Notes: generated from the sequence alone by a model not told the origin. Positions 33,299-43,330 are shown, numbered from the stretch's first letter. The stretch: DNA of 64,000 nt from an uncultured Oscillospiraceae bacterium (GCA_934446355.1 CAKSEC010000002.1:62001-126000); one strand, 5' to 3'. Numbers and translations: made by a program.

Positions 33299-34945
33299 AT
33301 GATAAGGAAGTACATAAGCGACCTGAAAAAGGAATTCAGCGGGTACAACGGAAAGAAGCTTACGCAGGACATGATGGCGGGACTGACTGTAGCTGCGGTG
33401 GCACTGCCGCTTGCGCTCGCATTCGGAGTAAGTTCCGGCGCAGACGCAGCGTCGGGACTTATCACTGCGATAACTGCGGGCATAGTCATCGGCGTTCTGT
33501 CCGGTGCGTCCTACCAGATATCCGGTCCTACCGGAGCGATGGCGGCTATCCTGCTGTCGGTTTCTGCGAAATTCGGCATAACCGGCGTACTGACGGCGGG
33601 CTTCCTGTCCGGAATAGTTCTGCTGATAGCGTCTGTATGCAGGGTGGGAAAGCTGGTAAGCTATCTCCCTGCGCCTGTAATAACAGGCTTCACATCAGGT
33701 ATTGCGATAATCATTGCGCTCGGCCAGATAGACAACTTCTTCGGGACGAGATCTGTCGGCGAAAACCAGATAGAGAAGATAGCTTCGTATTTCACCGGCA
33801 AGGGCAGCTTTTCTCCCGACTGGCTCACAGTGATGTTCGGCGCAATGGTGGTGCTGATAATGGTGGTCTACCCCAAAAAGTGGAACGCTGTCGTTCCGTC
33901 CTCGCTGGTGGGCATAATTGTTGCGCTCATCGTGAACATGGTGTTCTTTGAACAGGGCACTGTGGCTGAGGTGGGGGCAATTCCGAGCAGCCTTGTGACC
34001 TCAGACAGCATAATCATGAAAGGCTTCGATTTCGAGCATATAACAAGCCTCATCATGCCTGCGTTTTCGATAGCTGCGCTTGGCATGATAGAGAGTCTGC
34101 TGTGCGGCGCAAGCGCAGGCAAGATGAAAGGCGAGCGCCTTGACGCAGGCAGGGAACTTCTGGCTCAGGGCATAGGCAATATGCTTATCCCGCTGCTTGG
34201 CGGCGTTCCCGCAACTGCGGCGATAGCACGTACGTCTGTTGCGATAAAGTCGGGCGGACAGACAAGGCTTGTCAGTGTGTTCCACTCCGTGGTGCTGATA
34301 CTGTCTATGTTCCTGCTGGGCGGCGTAATGAGCAGGATACCTATGGCGGCTCTTGCGGGCGTGCTCATGGTCACTGCATTCAGAATGAACGACTGGGCGG
34401 CAATAAAGAGCATTTTCAGCAAGAAGTTCAAGTCCTCTATTTCGCAGTATATCATCACTATGGCAGCTACCGTGGTATTCGACCTGACTATCGCCATAGT
34501 TATCGGCGTTGTCGCTGCAATGGTGGTATTCGTGGTAAAGAGCAGCGAACTGCGTGTGGTTTCAAGCGACATCGACGAAAGCAGGCTTGAGGGCAAGGTG
34601 AATTCCGGACATCACGAGGAATTTAAGGTGGTCTACGTATCCGGACCGCTTTTCTTCGGTACTCAGGAAAAACTGATAGAGCAGCTTCAATCGCTTGAAG
34701 GCTCACGTCAGGTGATACTGTCCATGCGCGGAGTGCCGACAGCGGACGATATATCGCTTGCGGAACTTGAAAAGCTGTACAATACGCTTCGTGAAAAGGG
34801 TACGCAGATATCTTTCACCGGCGTGCAGACCGCAGTAAAGGAAATGATGGACAGAGCCGGCTTCCGCCAGAGGATAGGCGAGGAGCATTTCTACTGGGAC
34901 GCAGTGGCTGCGATAAAGGCGCTGGAAGTAAGCGAGCCGGCATAA
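33299..34945 (+). CDS. SulP-family anion permease with STAS domain
   Basis: Secondary transporter of the SLC26/SulP family, moving sulfate, bicarbonate or another anion; the substrate is not decidable from sequence. About 10-12 membrane helices fill residues 20-420, including the conserved SGPTGAMAAILLS segment and VPATAAIARTSVAIKSGG. The C-terminal STAS domain (about 440-548) has the VSGPLFFGTQEKL beginning. AAAGGAAGG precedes the start. Its long leader contains the expanded repeat element. Confidence 0.94.
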   Translation: MIRKYISDLKKEFSGYNGKKLTQDMMAGLTVAAVALPLALAFGVSSGADAASGLITAITAGIVIGVLSGASYQISGPTGAMAAILLSVSAKFGITGVLTAGFLSGIVLLIASVCRVGKLVSYLPAPVITGFTSGIAIIIALGQIDNFFGTRSVGENQIEKIASYFTGKGSFSPDWLTVMFGAMVVLIMVVYPKKWNAVVPSSLVGIIVALIVNMVFFEQGTVAEVGAIPSSLVTSDSIIMKGFDFEHITSLIMPAFSIAALGMIESLLCGASAGKMKGERLDAGRELLAQGIGNMLIPLLGGVPATAAIARTSVAIKSGGQTRLVSVFHSVVLILSMFLLGGVMSRIPMAALAGVLMVTAFRMNDWAAIKSIFSKKFKSSISQYIITMAATVVFDLTIAIVIGVVAAMVVFVVKSSELRVVSSDIDESRLEGKVNSGHHEEFKVVYVSGPLFFGTQEKLIEQLQSLEGSRQVILSMRGVPTADDISLAELEKLYNTLREKGTQISFTGVQTAVKEMMDRAGFRQRIGEEHFYWDAVAAIKALEVSEPA

Positions 34946-34969
34946 CGCCGTTTTCGGCAAAGGAGCAAA

Positions 34970-35617
34970 ATGAAGAAAGCAATTATATTCGACCTTGACG
35001 GCACTTTATGGGACAGCTCAGAGAGCGTCTGCGCCTCATGGAACGAGGTGTTCGGGAGATACCCTGAAATAACACGAAGATTGACTCCGGCAGACGTTCG
35101 GGGGTTCATGGGAAAAACGCTGGATCAGATAGCCCTGCTTGCGCTTCCGGAAACTCCGGAAGAACTGCGGCGCAGGGTTATGGGCGAGTGCGTGACCTAC
35201 GAACTGGAATATATCGAAAAGCACGGCGGCAGGCTGTACCCCCGGCTTCGTGAAACGCTCGAACAGCTTCGGCGGGAGTATTCGCTGATGATAGTCAGCA
35301 ACTGTCAGGACGGGTATATACAGTGCTTTCTGGAGTATTCAGGGCTTGACGATCTGTTCGGCGATTTCGAGAGCGCAGGCGGCACAGGGCTGTCAAAGGG
35401 CGAGAATATCAGCCTTATCATGAAAAGAAACGGAGTTGACAGGGCTGTCTATGTCGGCGATACTCAGGGCGACCTTGATTCCGCTGACTATGCGGGAATA
35501 CCGTTTATCCGTGCGGCATACGGCTTCGGCAGCATGAACAGGGAAGTGCCGGAGATACGGGAGTTCGCCGGACTGGTGCAGGCTGCTGAAAGGCTTTTCG
35601 GAGCGATGGAGGGCTGA
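34970..35617 (+). CDS. HAD-superfamily phosphatase, phosphoglycolate phosphatase-like
   Basis: A 215-residue cytoplasmic HAD hydrolase. Motif I is IIFDLDGTLWDSSE, motif II is VSNCQDG, and motif IV is YVGDTQGDLDSADYAG. The short helical cap after motif I (about residues 18-85) fits the PGP/beta-phosphoglucomutase group. It lies 24 bases after the SulP gene and three bases before fruK. An active sugar-phosphate substrate is plausible but not shown. Confidence 0.9.
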   Translation: MKKAIIFDLDGTLWDSSESVCASWNEVFGRYPEITRRLTPADVRGFMGKTLDQIALLALPETPEELRRRVMGECVTYELEYIEKHGGRLYPRLRETLEQLRREYSLMIVSNCQDGYIQCFLEYSGLDDLFGDFESAGGTGLSKGENISLIMKRNGVDRAVYVGDTQGDLDSADYAGIPFIRAAYGFGSMNREVPEIREFAGLVQAAERLFGAMEG

Positions 35618-35620
35618 GCG

Positions 35621-36529
35621 ATGATATACACCGTTACGTTTAATCCGGCGATAGACTATGTAATGCACCCGCAGAGCGTTGTGACGGGCGCTGTCAACCG
35701 CTCGGCAGGCGAGGACGTTTATTTCGGCGGAAAGGGACTGAACGTGTCCTATGTGCTGAAAGAACTCGGCATTCCGTCAAAGGCGCTCGGCTTCACGGCG
35801 GGCTTCACCGGCGCAGTGATAGAGCAGCTTGCGCAGGAAGCGGGGATAGATACCGACCTTATCTGGCTGAGCAGCGGAATGTCACGCATAAACGTAAAGC
35901 TGCGTGCCGACGAGGAAACCGAGATAAACGGCAGAGGTCCTGATATCCCGCAGGAAGCTATAGATGAGCTTTTCAGGCGGCTGGAAGCGCTTCAGGACGG
36001 CGATATTCTGGTACTTGCGGGAAGCATTCCGTCAACGCTGCCCGCAGATATCTACGAGCAGATACTGTCACGGCTTTCCGGCAAGAAAATAAAGGCGGTG
36101 GTGGACGCTTCGGGAGCGCTGCTGAGGAACGTGCTGAAATACCGCCCGTATCTTGTCAAGCCCAACGACCATGAACTCGGAGAACTGTTCGGCGTTACTC
36201 TTACCACGACTGAGGAGATAGCGGAATACGCTTCAAAGCTGCAGGAGATGGGCGCAGTCAGCGTGCTGGTGTCGCGTGCGGAAAAGGGAGCGCTGCTGCT
36301 CGACGAGCACGGGAAGCTGCACACCTGCGGCGTATTCAGTGGAACGGTGAAAAACTCAGTCGGCGCAGGGGATTCGATGGTCGCAGGTTTCCTTGCCGGA
36401 ATAGATAAGGGCTATGGCTATGCGCTGAGGCTTGGAACGGCGGCAGGCGGTGCGACTGCGTTTTCGGACGGGCTGGCAGAAGGCGCGGATATACACAAGC
36501 TTATGGAGCAGGATAGTACAATATCTTAA
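35621..36529 (+). CDS. fruK: 1-phosphofructokinase, PfkB family
   Basis: Ribokinase-like enzyme expected to phosphorylate fructose 1-phosphate; tagatose-6-phosphate kinase (LacC) is the alternative in this subfamily. PfkB signatures are YFGGKGLNVSYVLKELG near residue 35 and the catalytic NSVGAGDSMVAGFLAG near 245. The 302-residue length is typical. No fructose EII or FruR gene is adjacent. It ends just before a bidirectional terminator shared with the convergent alr gene. Confidence 0.88.
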   Translation: MIYTVTFNPAIDYVMHPQSVVTGAVNRSAGEDVYFGGKGLNVSYVLKELGIPSKALGFTAGFTGAVIEQLAQEAGIDTDLIWLSSGMSRINVKLRADEETEINGRGPDIPQEAIDELFRRLEALQDGDILVLAGSIPSTLPADIYEQILSRLSGKKIKAVVDASGALLRNVLKYRPYLVKPNDHELGELFGVTLTTTEEIAEYASKLQEMGAVSVLVSRAEKGALLLDEHGKLHTCGVFSGTVKNSVGAGDSMVAGFLAGIDKGYGYALRLGTAAGGATAFSDGLAEGADIHKLMEQDSTIS

Positions 36530-36542
36530 AAATATAAAATAG

Positions 36543-36577
36543 AGGGCTGCAAACGAACTGCAGCCCTATTGATTTTT
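36543..36577. terminator. Bidirectional terminator between fruK and alr
   Basis: Nine-bp stem (AGGGCTGCA with TGCAGCCCT), 7-base loop, followed by ATTGATTTTTT on the plus strand and by A/T-rich sequence on the minus strand. It separates convergent genes. Confidence 0.8.
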
Positions 36578-37713
36578 TATATATATCTGAGGAAATCCTT
36601 TTCCTCGCCGTTCTCGATAAACACCCTCGGAACACGTGTGCCGATACAGCAGAGAAGTTCATAGCTTATCGTGCCGATAAGGTCCGCTGCGTGGTCTACG
36701 GAAGCGCCGCCGTCGGTTTCGTTTGAGTATACCGTGACGATATCGCCTATTTCCGCTTCGGGAATGTCGGAGATATCAACGAGCGTCTGATCCATACATA
36801 TCCTGCCGCATACCGGTGCGGGTTTGCCGTGGATAAGCACGCTCCACTGACCGGAAAGCCGCCTGTTGAAGCCGTCCGCATAGCCGCACGGGATAAGCGC
36901 AAGCCGTGTTTCCTTTTCGGCGGTGTATGTCCTGCCGTAGCTTACCGTGTCGCCGGGGTGTATCGTCTTTATCTGGCTTATCACGGTTTTCAGGCTGAAT
37001 ACCGAGCGAATGGCGTCGGGAAGCGGGTAGAGAGTATTCGGGCGGTGGCCGTACATCACGATGCCGGCACGCACGAAATCTGCGTCAAAGTCGTCGTGGA
37101 ACAGTATTCCGCCGCTGTTCTGGCAGTGGATAGGAAGCCCCCGGCTGCGGCAGATACCGGCAAGCCTTGCGTACTGCTGCTTCGTGAACTCCATGTCCTG
37201 CTCCTCAAGGGAATCTGCGACGGCGAAATGCGTGTAGCCCGCTTTGCAGTCAAGACCGGGCAGGGAAAGGATAAAGTCCGCTTCCTCAGCGGTGGTTATG
37301 CCGACGCGCGACATTCCAGTGTCGAATTTTATGTGTACCGGCACCTTTGTGCCCTGCTTTACGGCATAGTCGGAAAGTTCCTGCGCATACGAGGTGCTGC
37401 CTACTGTGTATATGTAATTTTTGTCAATGTTCTCAAATATCATCGGAATATCGCAGTAGCCGAAAATGAGAATATCTCCCTGAGTTCCGGCGTCAGATAC
37501 GCTCTGCGCTTCCCAGATGTTGGATACTGCAAAATGCCGTACGCCGCACCGATTGAGCGCCGGAGCGCATTCGGCGTCCCCGTGACCGTATGCGTTTGCC
37601 TTTACGATGGCAATGATCTCCTTGTTTCCGGCGTATTTGCGTATCTCGTTTATATTGCTTTTAAGGGCGTCGAGGTTTATTTCCGCCCATGCTCTGTGAT
37701 AAAAATTCTTCAT
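36577..37713 (-). CDS. alr: Alanine racemase
   Basis: PLP-dependent fold type III enzyme making D-alanine for peptidoglycan. The catalytic lysine is in AIVKANAYGHGD near residue 39. The conserved MYGHRPNTLYPLP region and the C-terminal RICMDQTLVDI and GTISYELLCCIGTRVPR motifs are intact. The 378-residue length is normal. It is transcribed alone toward the shared terminator. AGGGGAGA lies upstream of the ATG on the minus strand. Confidence 0.96.
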   Translation of the reverse strand: MKNFYHRAWAEINLDALKSNINEIRKYAGNKEIIAIVKANAYGHGDAECAPALNRCGVRHFAVSNIWEAQSVSDAGTQGDILIFGYCDIPMIFENIDKNYIYTVGSTSYAQELSDYAVKQGTKVPVHIKFDTGMSRVGITTAEEADFILSLPGLDCKAGYTHFAVADSLEEQDMEFTKQQYARLAGICRSRGLPIHCQNSGGILFHDDFDADFVRAGIVMYGHRPNTLYPLPDAIRSVFSLKTVISQIKTIHPGDTVSYGRTYTAEKETRLALIPCGYADGFNRRLSGQWSVLIHGKPAPVCGRICMDQTLVDISDIPEAEIGDIVTVYSNETDGGASVDHAADLIGTISYELLCCIGTRVPRVFIENGEEKDFLRYI

Positions 37714-37731
37714 GTTCTCTCCCCTATAGTG

Positions 37732-37760
37732 TTGAAATTTCTAAAGATATGTGGTATAAT
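37732..37760 (+). promoter_or_regulatory. Sigma-A-like promoter upstream of a repeat copy and the LCP-like gene
   Basis: TTGAAA, 17 bases, TATAAT. It overlaps the start region of the divergent alr gene. The repeat at 37777 begins 16 bases after the -10, so it would lie at the very start of the transcript, whose first gene starts at 38068. Confidence 0.65.
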
Positions 37761-37776
37761 AACCTTATAGTGTTTT

Positions 37777-37878
37777 AGACTGACGATAAACCCTCATCTT
37801 CGTCGTCACAAGCAAAGCGACAGGCAGAAGCCTAGTCGTTTTGCTTGTTCCTAGAATCTGAGGGCTTCTCGTCAGTCT
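37777..37878 (+). repeat. Palindromic repeat, subfamily A, between alr and LCP-like gene
   Basis: A 102-bp copy with perfectly inverted termini AGACTGACGA and TCGTCAGTCT. The arms ACAAGCAAAGCGAC and GTCGTTTTGCTTGT pair throughout if one G-U wobble is allowed, around AGGC-AGAA-GCCT. The arm sequence is unique to this copy. The rest of 37714-38067 holds a small CTCCGG/CCGGAG hairpin (37920-37941) and AT-rich sequence. Confidence 0.85.
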
Positions 37879-38067
37879 AGGCATCATCAAGCCTAAACAT
37901 TACATTTATCAAATTTAGTTTCTCCGGTTCCCCGCCGGAGAATATAATAAAAGAGCAGCCGCTCTCAGATATTGCCCTGTATATTATATTACTAATTCCG
38001 AAAAAATTCAATACTTTTTCGGCGGACCGGCAAATTTTTGGCGCTGCTTTTACGAAAGGCTGGTAAT

Positions 38068-38955
38068 ATGGCTGTACGCAGAAGAAGTAACTGGTATATA
38101 TATCTGATAGCATTCGGCATAACCATCGCCATGATAGGCGTGGCAATATTTTCTTTCCGTGATTTCATATTCCCTGACGTGAAGCAGACGGGACTCACAA
38201 GCGACGGTGCGCTTTCTGAGGATTTCGTGCCGGACGCTGGAATGAACTTTGCGGTCATGACCATGATATCCGACGGCGACAGCGAAATGCCGCAGCTTTT
38301 CATCGCCGTGTCCTATAATGCGGTGGAAAACAGACTGATGTTCGTGCCCGTGACCAACGGCATTGCGCTGAACTCCGCAGGCAGAACGCTTCCGAATGTT
38401 TTTGCGGCTCAGGGCGGCAGCGGAGTTATGTCCGCGGTGTCCTCTGAACTTGGCATAAAGTTCGACGGCTACATCAAATTCAGCCGCAACAGCCTTGAGC
38501 GGCTCATATCCACCTACGGCAACGTTGAGTTTGACGTAGCGCGCACCCTCATGATAGAGGACGGCAACGAGGTCGAGGTACTGAATGCAGGAAAGCAGAT
38601 GTTCACCGCTGAAATGACATACAGATATCTTATGTTCGCTGATTTTGACGAGGGCGAGGGATACCGCTTTAATATGATATGCTCGCTGCTGAGCGAGCTT
38701 GTCAACCAGAATGTTTCATATATCGACAGTTCTCTGCTTGATGTATATGCGTCGGAGATAATGGAAGATACCGACACCGACATCACGGAGGAGGATTATC
38801 TTGACCACAAGGCTGCGCTGCTCAACACGGTGCAGTATGGCATAAATCCGGCGGAATACTATGTTCCTTACGGCGAATACGGCGACGACGGCAGCTTCAC
38901 GGTGTCACCTAACTCAGTTGAAACCGTTCGCCTGAAATCAGGTCAGGAGGATTGA
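38068..38955 (+). CDS. LytR-CpsA-Psr (LCP)-like membrane protein
   Basis: LCP proteins transfer glycopolymers such as teichoic acids onto peptidoglycan. The start at 38068 gives a short basic cytoplasmic end (AVRRRSNW), one membrane helix (about residues 9-32) and an extracytoplasmic domain. The domain resembles LCP in the IKFSRNSLERLISTYGNVEFDV stretch and in the MTYRYLMFADF region, but other signature residues are weak, so the assignment is tentative. It has 295 residues and is followed after one base by a LUD-domain gene. Confidence 0.65.
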   Translation: MAVRRRSNWYIYLIAFGITIAMIGVAIFSFRDFIFPDVKQTGLTSDGALSEDFVPDAGMNFAVMTMISDGDSEMPQLFIAVSYNAVENRLMFVPVTNGIALNSAGRTLPNVFAAQGGSGVMSAVSSELGIKFDGYIKFSRNSLERLISTYGNVEFDVARTLMIEDGNEVEVLNAGKQMFTAEMTYRYLMFADFDEGEGYRFNMICSLLSELVNQNVSYIDSSLLDVYASEIMEDTDTDITEEDYLDHKAALLNTVQYGINPAEYYVPYGEYGDDGSFTVSPNSVETVRLKSGQED

Positions 38956-38956
38956 C

Positions 38957-39574
38957 ATGGAAGAAAGAATACAGCGCACGATGGCGGCTCTTGAAAAGAA
39001 CAAAATGAAGCCGTATTATGCGGAGAGCAGAGAACAGCTTTACGACATCGTCCGCAGTCTGGTGAAGAACGACAAACTCATCACCGCAGGCGGCTCGGTG
39101 AGCCTTGAACAGTCGGGAGTAAAGCAGCTTCTGCTGACGGAGTTCAGCGGCGCATTCCTTGACCGCTCCGCTGCAAAAACGCCTGAGCAGGCGCAGGAAA
39201 TAATGCGCAAGGCTTTCGTATCGGACAGCTTCTTTGCAAGCAGCAATGCGGTGACAGAGGAAGGCGAGCTGTACAACGTGGACGGAAACGGCAACCGTGT
39301 TTCTGCGATGATATACGGACCGCTTCAGGTGGTGCTTGTCGTCGGCGTAAACAAGATAGTAAAGAACATGGACGAGGCGGTGAAGCGCGTAGAGCAGGTA
39401 GCCGCTCCGCTGAACACCAAGAGGCTTCACTGCGAAACACCCTGCGAAGTCACGGGTACCTGCGCACACTGCCACAGCAAGAGCAGAATTTGCTGTTCTT
39501 ATGTCAGATTAGGTCAGCAGCGTGTTCCGGACAGAATAAAGGTCATAATTGTAAACGAGGAACTGGGATATTAA
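38957..39574 (+). CDS. LUD-domain protein (lactate utilization family)
   Basis: A 205-residue protein of the LUD/DUF162 family, related to LutC-type subunits and to stand-alone proteins of unknown role. The core contains ITAGGSVSLEQSGV, the acidic/ITEEGELYNVDGNGNR segment (TEEGELYNVDGNGN here) and PLQVVLVVGVNKIV. The C-terminus has a cysteine cluster (CETPCEVTGTCAHCHS) typical of the short family members and possibly metal-binding. LutA/LutB partners are absent nearby. It is coupled to the upstream LCP-like gene. Confidence 0.87.
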   Translation: MEERIQRTMAALEKNKMKPYYAESREQLYDIVRSLVKNDKLITAGGSVSLEQSGVKQLLLTEFSGAFLDRSAAKTPEQAQEIMRKAFVSDSFFASSNAVTEEGELYNVDGNGNRVSAMIYGPLQVVLVVGVNKIVKNMDEAVKRVEQVAAPLNTKRLHCETPCEVTGTCAHCHSKSRICCSYVRLGQQRVPDRIKVIIVNEELGY

Positions 39575-39614
39575 GACATTAACAGCCGTATTATCGGCAG
39601 AAAGGATACATATT

Positions 39615-40580
39615 ATGGCAGTATTAAAGCTTAAAGCCCCCTGCAAGGACTACATCTGGGGCGGAAACAGACTCAGAGAGGAGTACGGAAAGCAGCTTGA
39701 TTCCGACAGGATAGCCGAAAGCTGGGAACTGTCCTGCCACAAGGACGGACAGAGCGTCATCATCGGCGGCGAGTATGACGGCAAGACGCTTTCCGATTAC
39801 ATCGCAGCAAAGGGAAAGGACGTGCTCGGCACGAACTGCGCACGTTTTGAGTATTTTCCGGTGCTGATAAAGCTTATCGACGCAAAGGACAACCTGTCCG
39901 TGCAGGTGCACCCGTCGAACGACTATGCGCTGCGGGTCGAGGGCGAGTACGGCAAGACCGAGATGTGGTACATCGTTGACTGCGACGAGGGTGCGGAGCT
40001 GCTCTACGGCTTCAAGCACAGCATTTCCAAGGAGGAATTTGCACAGCGTATCGCAGACAATACCCTGCTTGAGGTGACCAACAACGTCCCCGTGCACAAG
40101 GGTGATGTGTTCTTTATTGAGAGCGGAACGCTGCACGCGATCGGAAAGGGCATACTTATTGCCGAGATACAGCAGAACTCCAACACCACCTATCGTATAT
40201 ACGATTACGGCAGGGTCGGCAAGGACGGAAAGCCCAGAGAACTTCACGTTGAAAAGGCAAAGGACGTGACCGAGCTTATCCCGCCGAAATACCCCACCAC
40301 AGCACAGGGCGCGCCCGAAAAGACCGAGGGCGGAGTAAAGACCCTGCTGCGTTCCTGCGAGTATTTCAACGTAAACAAGCTTGAAATAGACGGCACGATG
40401 AAGATAACCGCAGGCAGCGGCTCGTTTGAGTCCATGCTGGTGCTGGACGGCAGCTTCGAGGTGACATACGGCGCAGAGAAGCTTAACGCAGTCAAGGGCG
40501 ACAGCCTTTTTGCAGACGCAGGCACGGGCGACATCGCCATCACCGGAAAGGGCACAGTAATACTTACGGACATCATCTGA
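39615..40580 (+). CDS. manA: Mannose-6-phosphate isomerase, class I
   Basis: Zinc-dependent cupin enzyme interconverting mannose 6-phosphate and fructose 6-phosphate. The 321-residue protein carries LSVQVHPSNDYALRVEG and KTEMWYIVDCD, which supply the metal ligands, and IESGTLHAIGKGILIAEIQ with the later histidine. The N-terminus (KAPCKDYIWGG) is typical. It is followed 20 bases later by a ROK glucokinase. Together they channel mannose and glucose into glycolysis. Confidence 0.95.
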   Translation: MAVLKLKAPCKDYIWGGNRLREEYGKQLDSDRIAESWELSCHKDGQSVIIGGEYDGKTLSDYIAAKGKDVLGTNCARFEYFPVLIKLIDAKDNLSVQVHPSNDYALRVEGEYGKTEMWYIVDCDEGAELLYGFKHSISKEEFAQRIADNTLLEVTNNVPVHKGDVFFIESGTLHAIGKGILIAEIQQNSNTTYRIYDYGRVGKDGKPRELHVEKAKDVTELIPPKYPTTAQGAPEKTEGGVKTLLRSCEYFNVNKLEIDGTMKITAGSGSFESMLVLDGSFEVTYGAEKLNAVKGDSLFADAGTGDIAITGKGTVILTDII

Positions 40581-40600
40581 TATCTGACAGGAGGCGGGAC

Positions 40601-41557
40601 ATGGCATTACATCTTGGCATAGACATCGGCGGCACAAACATCGCCTGCGGGATAGTGAACGATTCCTGCGAGATAATCGCACGCTCAAAGGTCAGGACGA
40701 ACGCTCCCAGACCATATCAGGAAATACTTGGGGATATAATCCGTGCAGCGGAGCTTGCCTGCGGCGAAGCGGGAATAGCACCGGAGCAGCTTGCTTCGAT
40801 AGGCATGGGCTGTCCGGGCACCTGCAATCAGGCGAGCGGCGAGGTGGAATATTCAAACAACCTCGGCTTTAAGAACGTACCGCTGAGAACTGACATAGAA
40901 AAGCGGTTCGGCGTCAGCACCTATCTTGGCAACGACGCTGACGCTGCGGCATTCGGCGAATACTGCGCCGGCGCTGCAAAGGGCGCTGAAAATGCAGTGG
41001 TCATAACCCTCGGAACGGGCGTAGGCTCTGGAATAATCATCGGTGGCAGGATATACAGCGGCTTTAACTTCGCCGGCGGCGAGATAGGGCATACGGTCAT
41101 TGAGGTGGACGGCAGACAGTGCACCTGCGGCAGACGAGGCTGTTTCGAGGCTTATTCCTCGGCGACAGGGCTTGTCCGCACGACTAAGGAGTATTCCGAG
41201 AAATACCCCGACAGCCTTATGTCTGCAATGATCAGGCAGGACGGCAGGATAAGCGCACGCACTGCATATCAGGCGATGAAGCAGGGCGACCCTGCGGGAA
41301 AAGAGGTCACCGACCTGTATGTCAAGTACCTTGCAGTAGGTATTGCTAATGTGATAAACATATTCCAGCCCGATATTCTGTGTATCGGCGGCGGTGTGTG
41401 CAACGAGGGCGACACGCTCCTGCTTCCGCTCAGAAAGGCGGTCGCAGAGCAGGTATACACAAGAAACAGCAAAAAGAACACTGAAATAGTCATTTGCTCA
41501 CTCGGCAATGACGCAGGAGTGATCGGCGCAGCAATGCTGCACAGATCGCATGAATAA
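40601..41557 (+). CDS. ROK-family glucokinase
   Basis: ATP-dependent sugar kinase of the ROK family, 318 residues, most likely glucokinase. The ATP phosphate loop is GIDIGGTNIACGIV, the catalytic region GNDADAAAFGEY, and the zinc motif CTCGRRGCFEAYSS includes the expected three cysteines. GTGVGSGIIIGG is the adenosine-side motif. AGGAGG precedes the start. It has no N-terminal helix-turn-helix, so it is an enzyme rather than a ROK repressor. Confidence 0.93.
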   Translation: MALHLGIDIGGTNIACGIVNDSCEIIARSKVRTNAPRPYQEILGDIIRAAELACGEAGIAPEQLASIGMGCPGTCNQASGEVEYSNNLGFKNVPLRTDIEKRFGVSTYLGNDADAAAFGEYCAGAAKGAENAVVITLGTGVGSGIIIGGRIYSGFNFAGGEIGHTVIEVDGRQCTCGRRGCFEAYSSATGLVRTTKEYSEKYPDSLMSAMIRQDGRISARTAYQAMKQGDPAGKEVTDLYVKYLAVGIANVINIFQPDILCIGGGVCNEGDTLLLPLRKAVAEQVYTRNSKKNTEIVICSLGNDAGVIGAAMLHRSHE

Positions 41558-41594
41558 AACCATTGCCTGAAACAACGGCAGGAAAGGAAATAAA

Positions 41595-43250
41595 ATGAGA
41601 AGCGACCTTATCAAAGAGGGAGTAGAGAAAACTCCCCACAGAGCCATATTAAAGGCTCTCGGCGTTACCGACAGCGAAATGCACAGACCCTTTATCGCAG
41701 TTGTCTGTGCTGCGAGCGACTATGTGCCGGGACATATGCACCTGCACGAGATATCAAAGGCTGTCAAGGACGGTATCAGAAACGCAGGCGGCGTACCGTT
41801 CGAGTTCTTCACCATCGGCGTATGCGACGGTCTTGCAATGAACCACAAGGGCATGAGATATTCCCTTGCTTCAAGAGAACTTATCGCTGACAGCATTGAA
41901 GTAATGCTGACCGCTCACCCGCTCGACGGCGTGGTATTTATCCCTAACTGCGACAAGATAGTGCCCGGAATGGTGCTTGCTGCGTCCAGAATGAACCTGC
42001 CCTCGATATTCTGCAGCGGCGGTCCAATGAACCCCGGCTGCGTTCAGGGCAAGAGAGTGGGCTATTCCGAGATATACGAGGCAATAGGTCAGTATTCAAA
42101 CGGCGAGATAGGCGACGACGTTATCAAGGACTATGAGAACAACGCCTGCCCCACCTGCGGAAGCTGTTCGGGAATGTACACCGCAAACTCAATGAACTGC
42201 CTGACCGAGGCTCTGGGACTTGCACTGCCCACCGCCGGCACTGAGCCTGCAGTAAACTCTGCACGCCGCAGACTTGCCAAGGAATCCGGCGAGCGTGTTG
42301 TCGAGCTTGTAAAACAGAATATCCGTCCGAGCGATATTCTGACAAAGAAGAATATGCTCAATGCGCTGGCTACGGATATGGCAATCGGCGCTTCCTCGAA
42401 TACCGTGCTCCATCTGCTTGCAATAGCGCATGAAGCTAAGGTAGACATCACGCTCGACGACATCGACCAGATGAGCAGAAAGACTCCGCAGCTTGCAAAG
42501 CTGAATCCCGCTTCAAGCGTGTTCATCACTGATATGAACGCAGTCGGCGGTATCCAGACCGTTATTCGTGAGCTTTCCAAGGGCGGTCATGTCAATACTG
42601 ATGTAATGACAGTGTCAGGCACTCAGGCAGAGCGTATCGCAAACGCAAAGGACGCAGACGGCGTGGTTATCCACAAGATAGATTCGCCCGTGCGCAAGGA
42701 CGGCGGTATAGCTATCCTCAGCGGCAATCTTGCCGAGAACGGCTCTGTAGTAAAGCAGGGCGCAGTTAAGCCTGAAATGATGGACTTCACCGGTACTGCA
42801 AGAGTGTTCAACGGCGAGCAGGCTGCCTGTGACGCTATCCTCGGCGGCGACATCAAGGCTGGCGACGTAGTTGTAATACGCTATGAGGGACCCAAGGGCG
42901 GCCCCGGAATGCCCGAAATGCTCGCACCGACAGCCGCAATCGTCGGCAAGGGACTTGACGGCAACGTTGCGCTGATAACCGACGGCAGATTCAGCGGCGC
43001 TTCAAGGGGCGCAGCTATAGGCCACGTTTCACCGGAAGCTGCAGAGGGCGGTCTTATCGCATTCGTAGAGGACGGCGACAAGATTCACATTGATATCCCG
43101 AACCGCAGCATTACCCTGCTGGTAGATGATGACGTGATAGCAAAGCGTAAGGAAAAGGGAATACTTCCTCCCAAGGAACTTTCCGGCTATCTCAAGAGAT
43201 ACGCAGGACTTGTTACATCGTCGAATACGGGCGCAGTTTTCAAGGATTAA
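41595..43250 (+). CDS. ilvD: Dihydroxy-acid dehydratase
   Basis: Iron-sulfur enzyme of branched-chain amino-acid synthesis, converting dihydroxy-isovalerate/methylvalerate to keto acids. The 551-residue protein shows cluster cysteines in [12 protein letters not shown] and [18 protein letters not shown], plus the C-terminal [19 protein letters not shown] and [20 protein letters not shown]. Length is normal. No other ilv genes are adjacent. AAAGGAAA lies upstream. A strong hairpin separates it from the convergent GH5 gene. Confidence 0.97.
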   Translation: MRSDLIKEGVEKTPHRAILKALGVTDSEMHRPFIAVVCAASDYVPGHMHLHEISKAVKDGIRNAGGVPFEFFTIGVCDGLAMNHKGMRYSLASRELIADSIEVMLTAHPLDGVVFIPNCDKIVPGMVLAASRMNLPSIFCSGGPMNPGCVQGKRVGYSEIYEAIGQYSNGEIGDDVIKDYENNACPTCGSCSGMYTANSMNCLTEALGLALPTAGTEPAVNSARRRLAKESGERVVELVKQNIRPSDILTKKNMLNALATDMAIGASSNTVLHLLAIAHEAKVDITLDDIDQMSRKTPQLAKLNPASSVFITDMNAVGGIQTVIRELSKGGHVNTDVMTVSGTQAERIANAKDADGVVIHKIDSPVRKDGGIAILSGNLAENGSVVKQGAVKPEMMDFTGTARVFNGEQAACDAILGGDIKAGDVVVIRYEGPKGGPGMPEMLAPTAAIVGKGLDGNVALITDGRFSGASRGAAIGHVSPEAAEGGLIAFVEDGDKIHIDIPNRSITLLVDDDVIAKRKEKGILPPKELSGYLKRYAGLVTSSNTGAVFKD

Positions 43251-43290
43251 ATTCAGCAAAGCCTGAAAATCTTTATGAGAACATAATGTA

Positions 43291-43330
43291 CTCCCCGCAC
43301 ATGGCATGAGCCGTATGCGGGGAGCAATTT
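43291..43330. terminator. Bidirectional terminator between ilvD and GH5 gene
   Basis: Nine-bp stem (CTCCCCGCA with TGCGGGGAG) followed by CAATTTTATT on the plus strand, between convergent genes. Confidence 0.75.
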
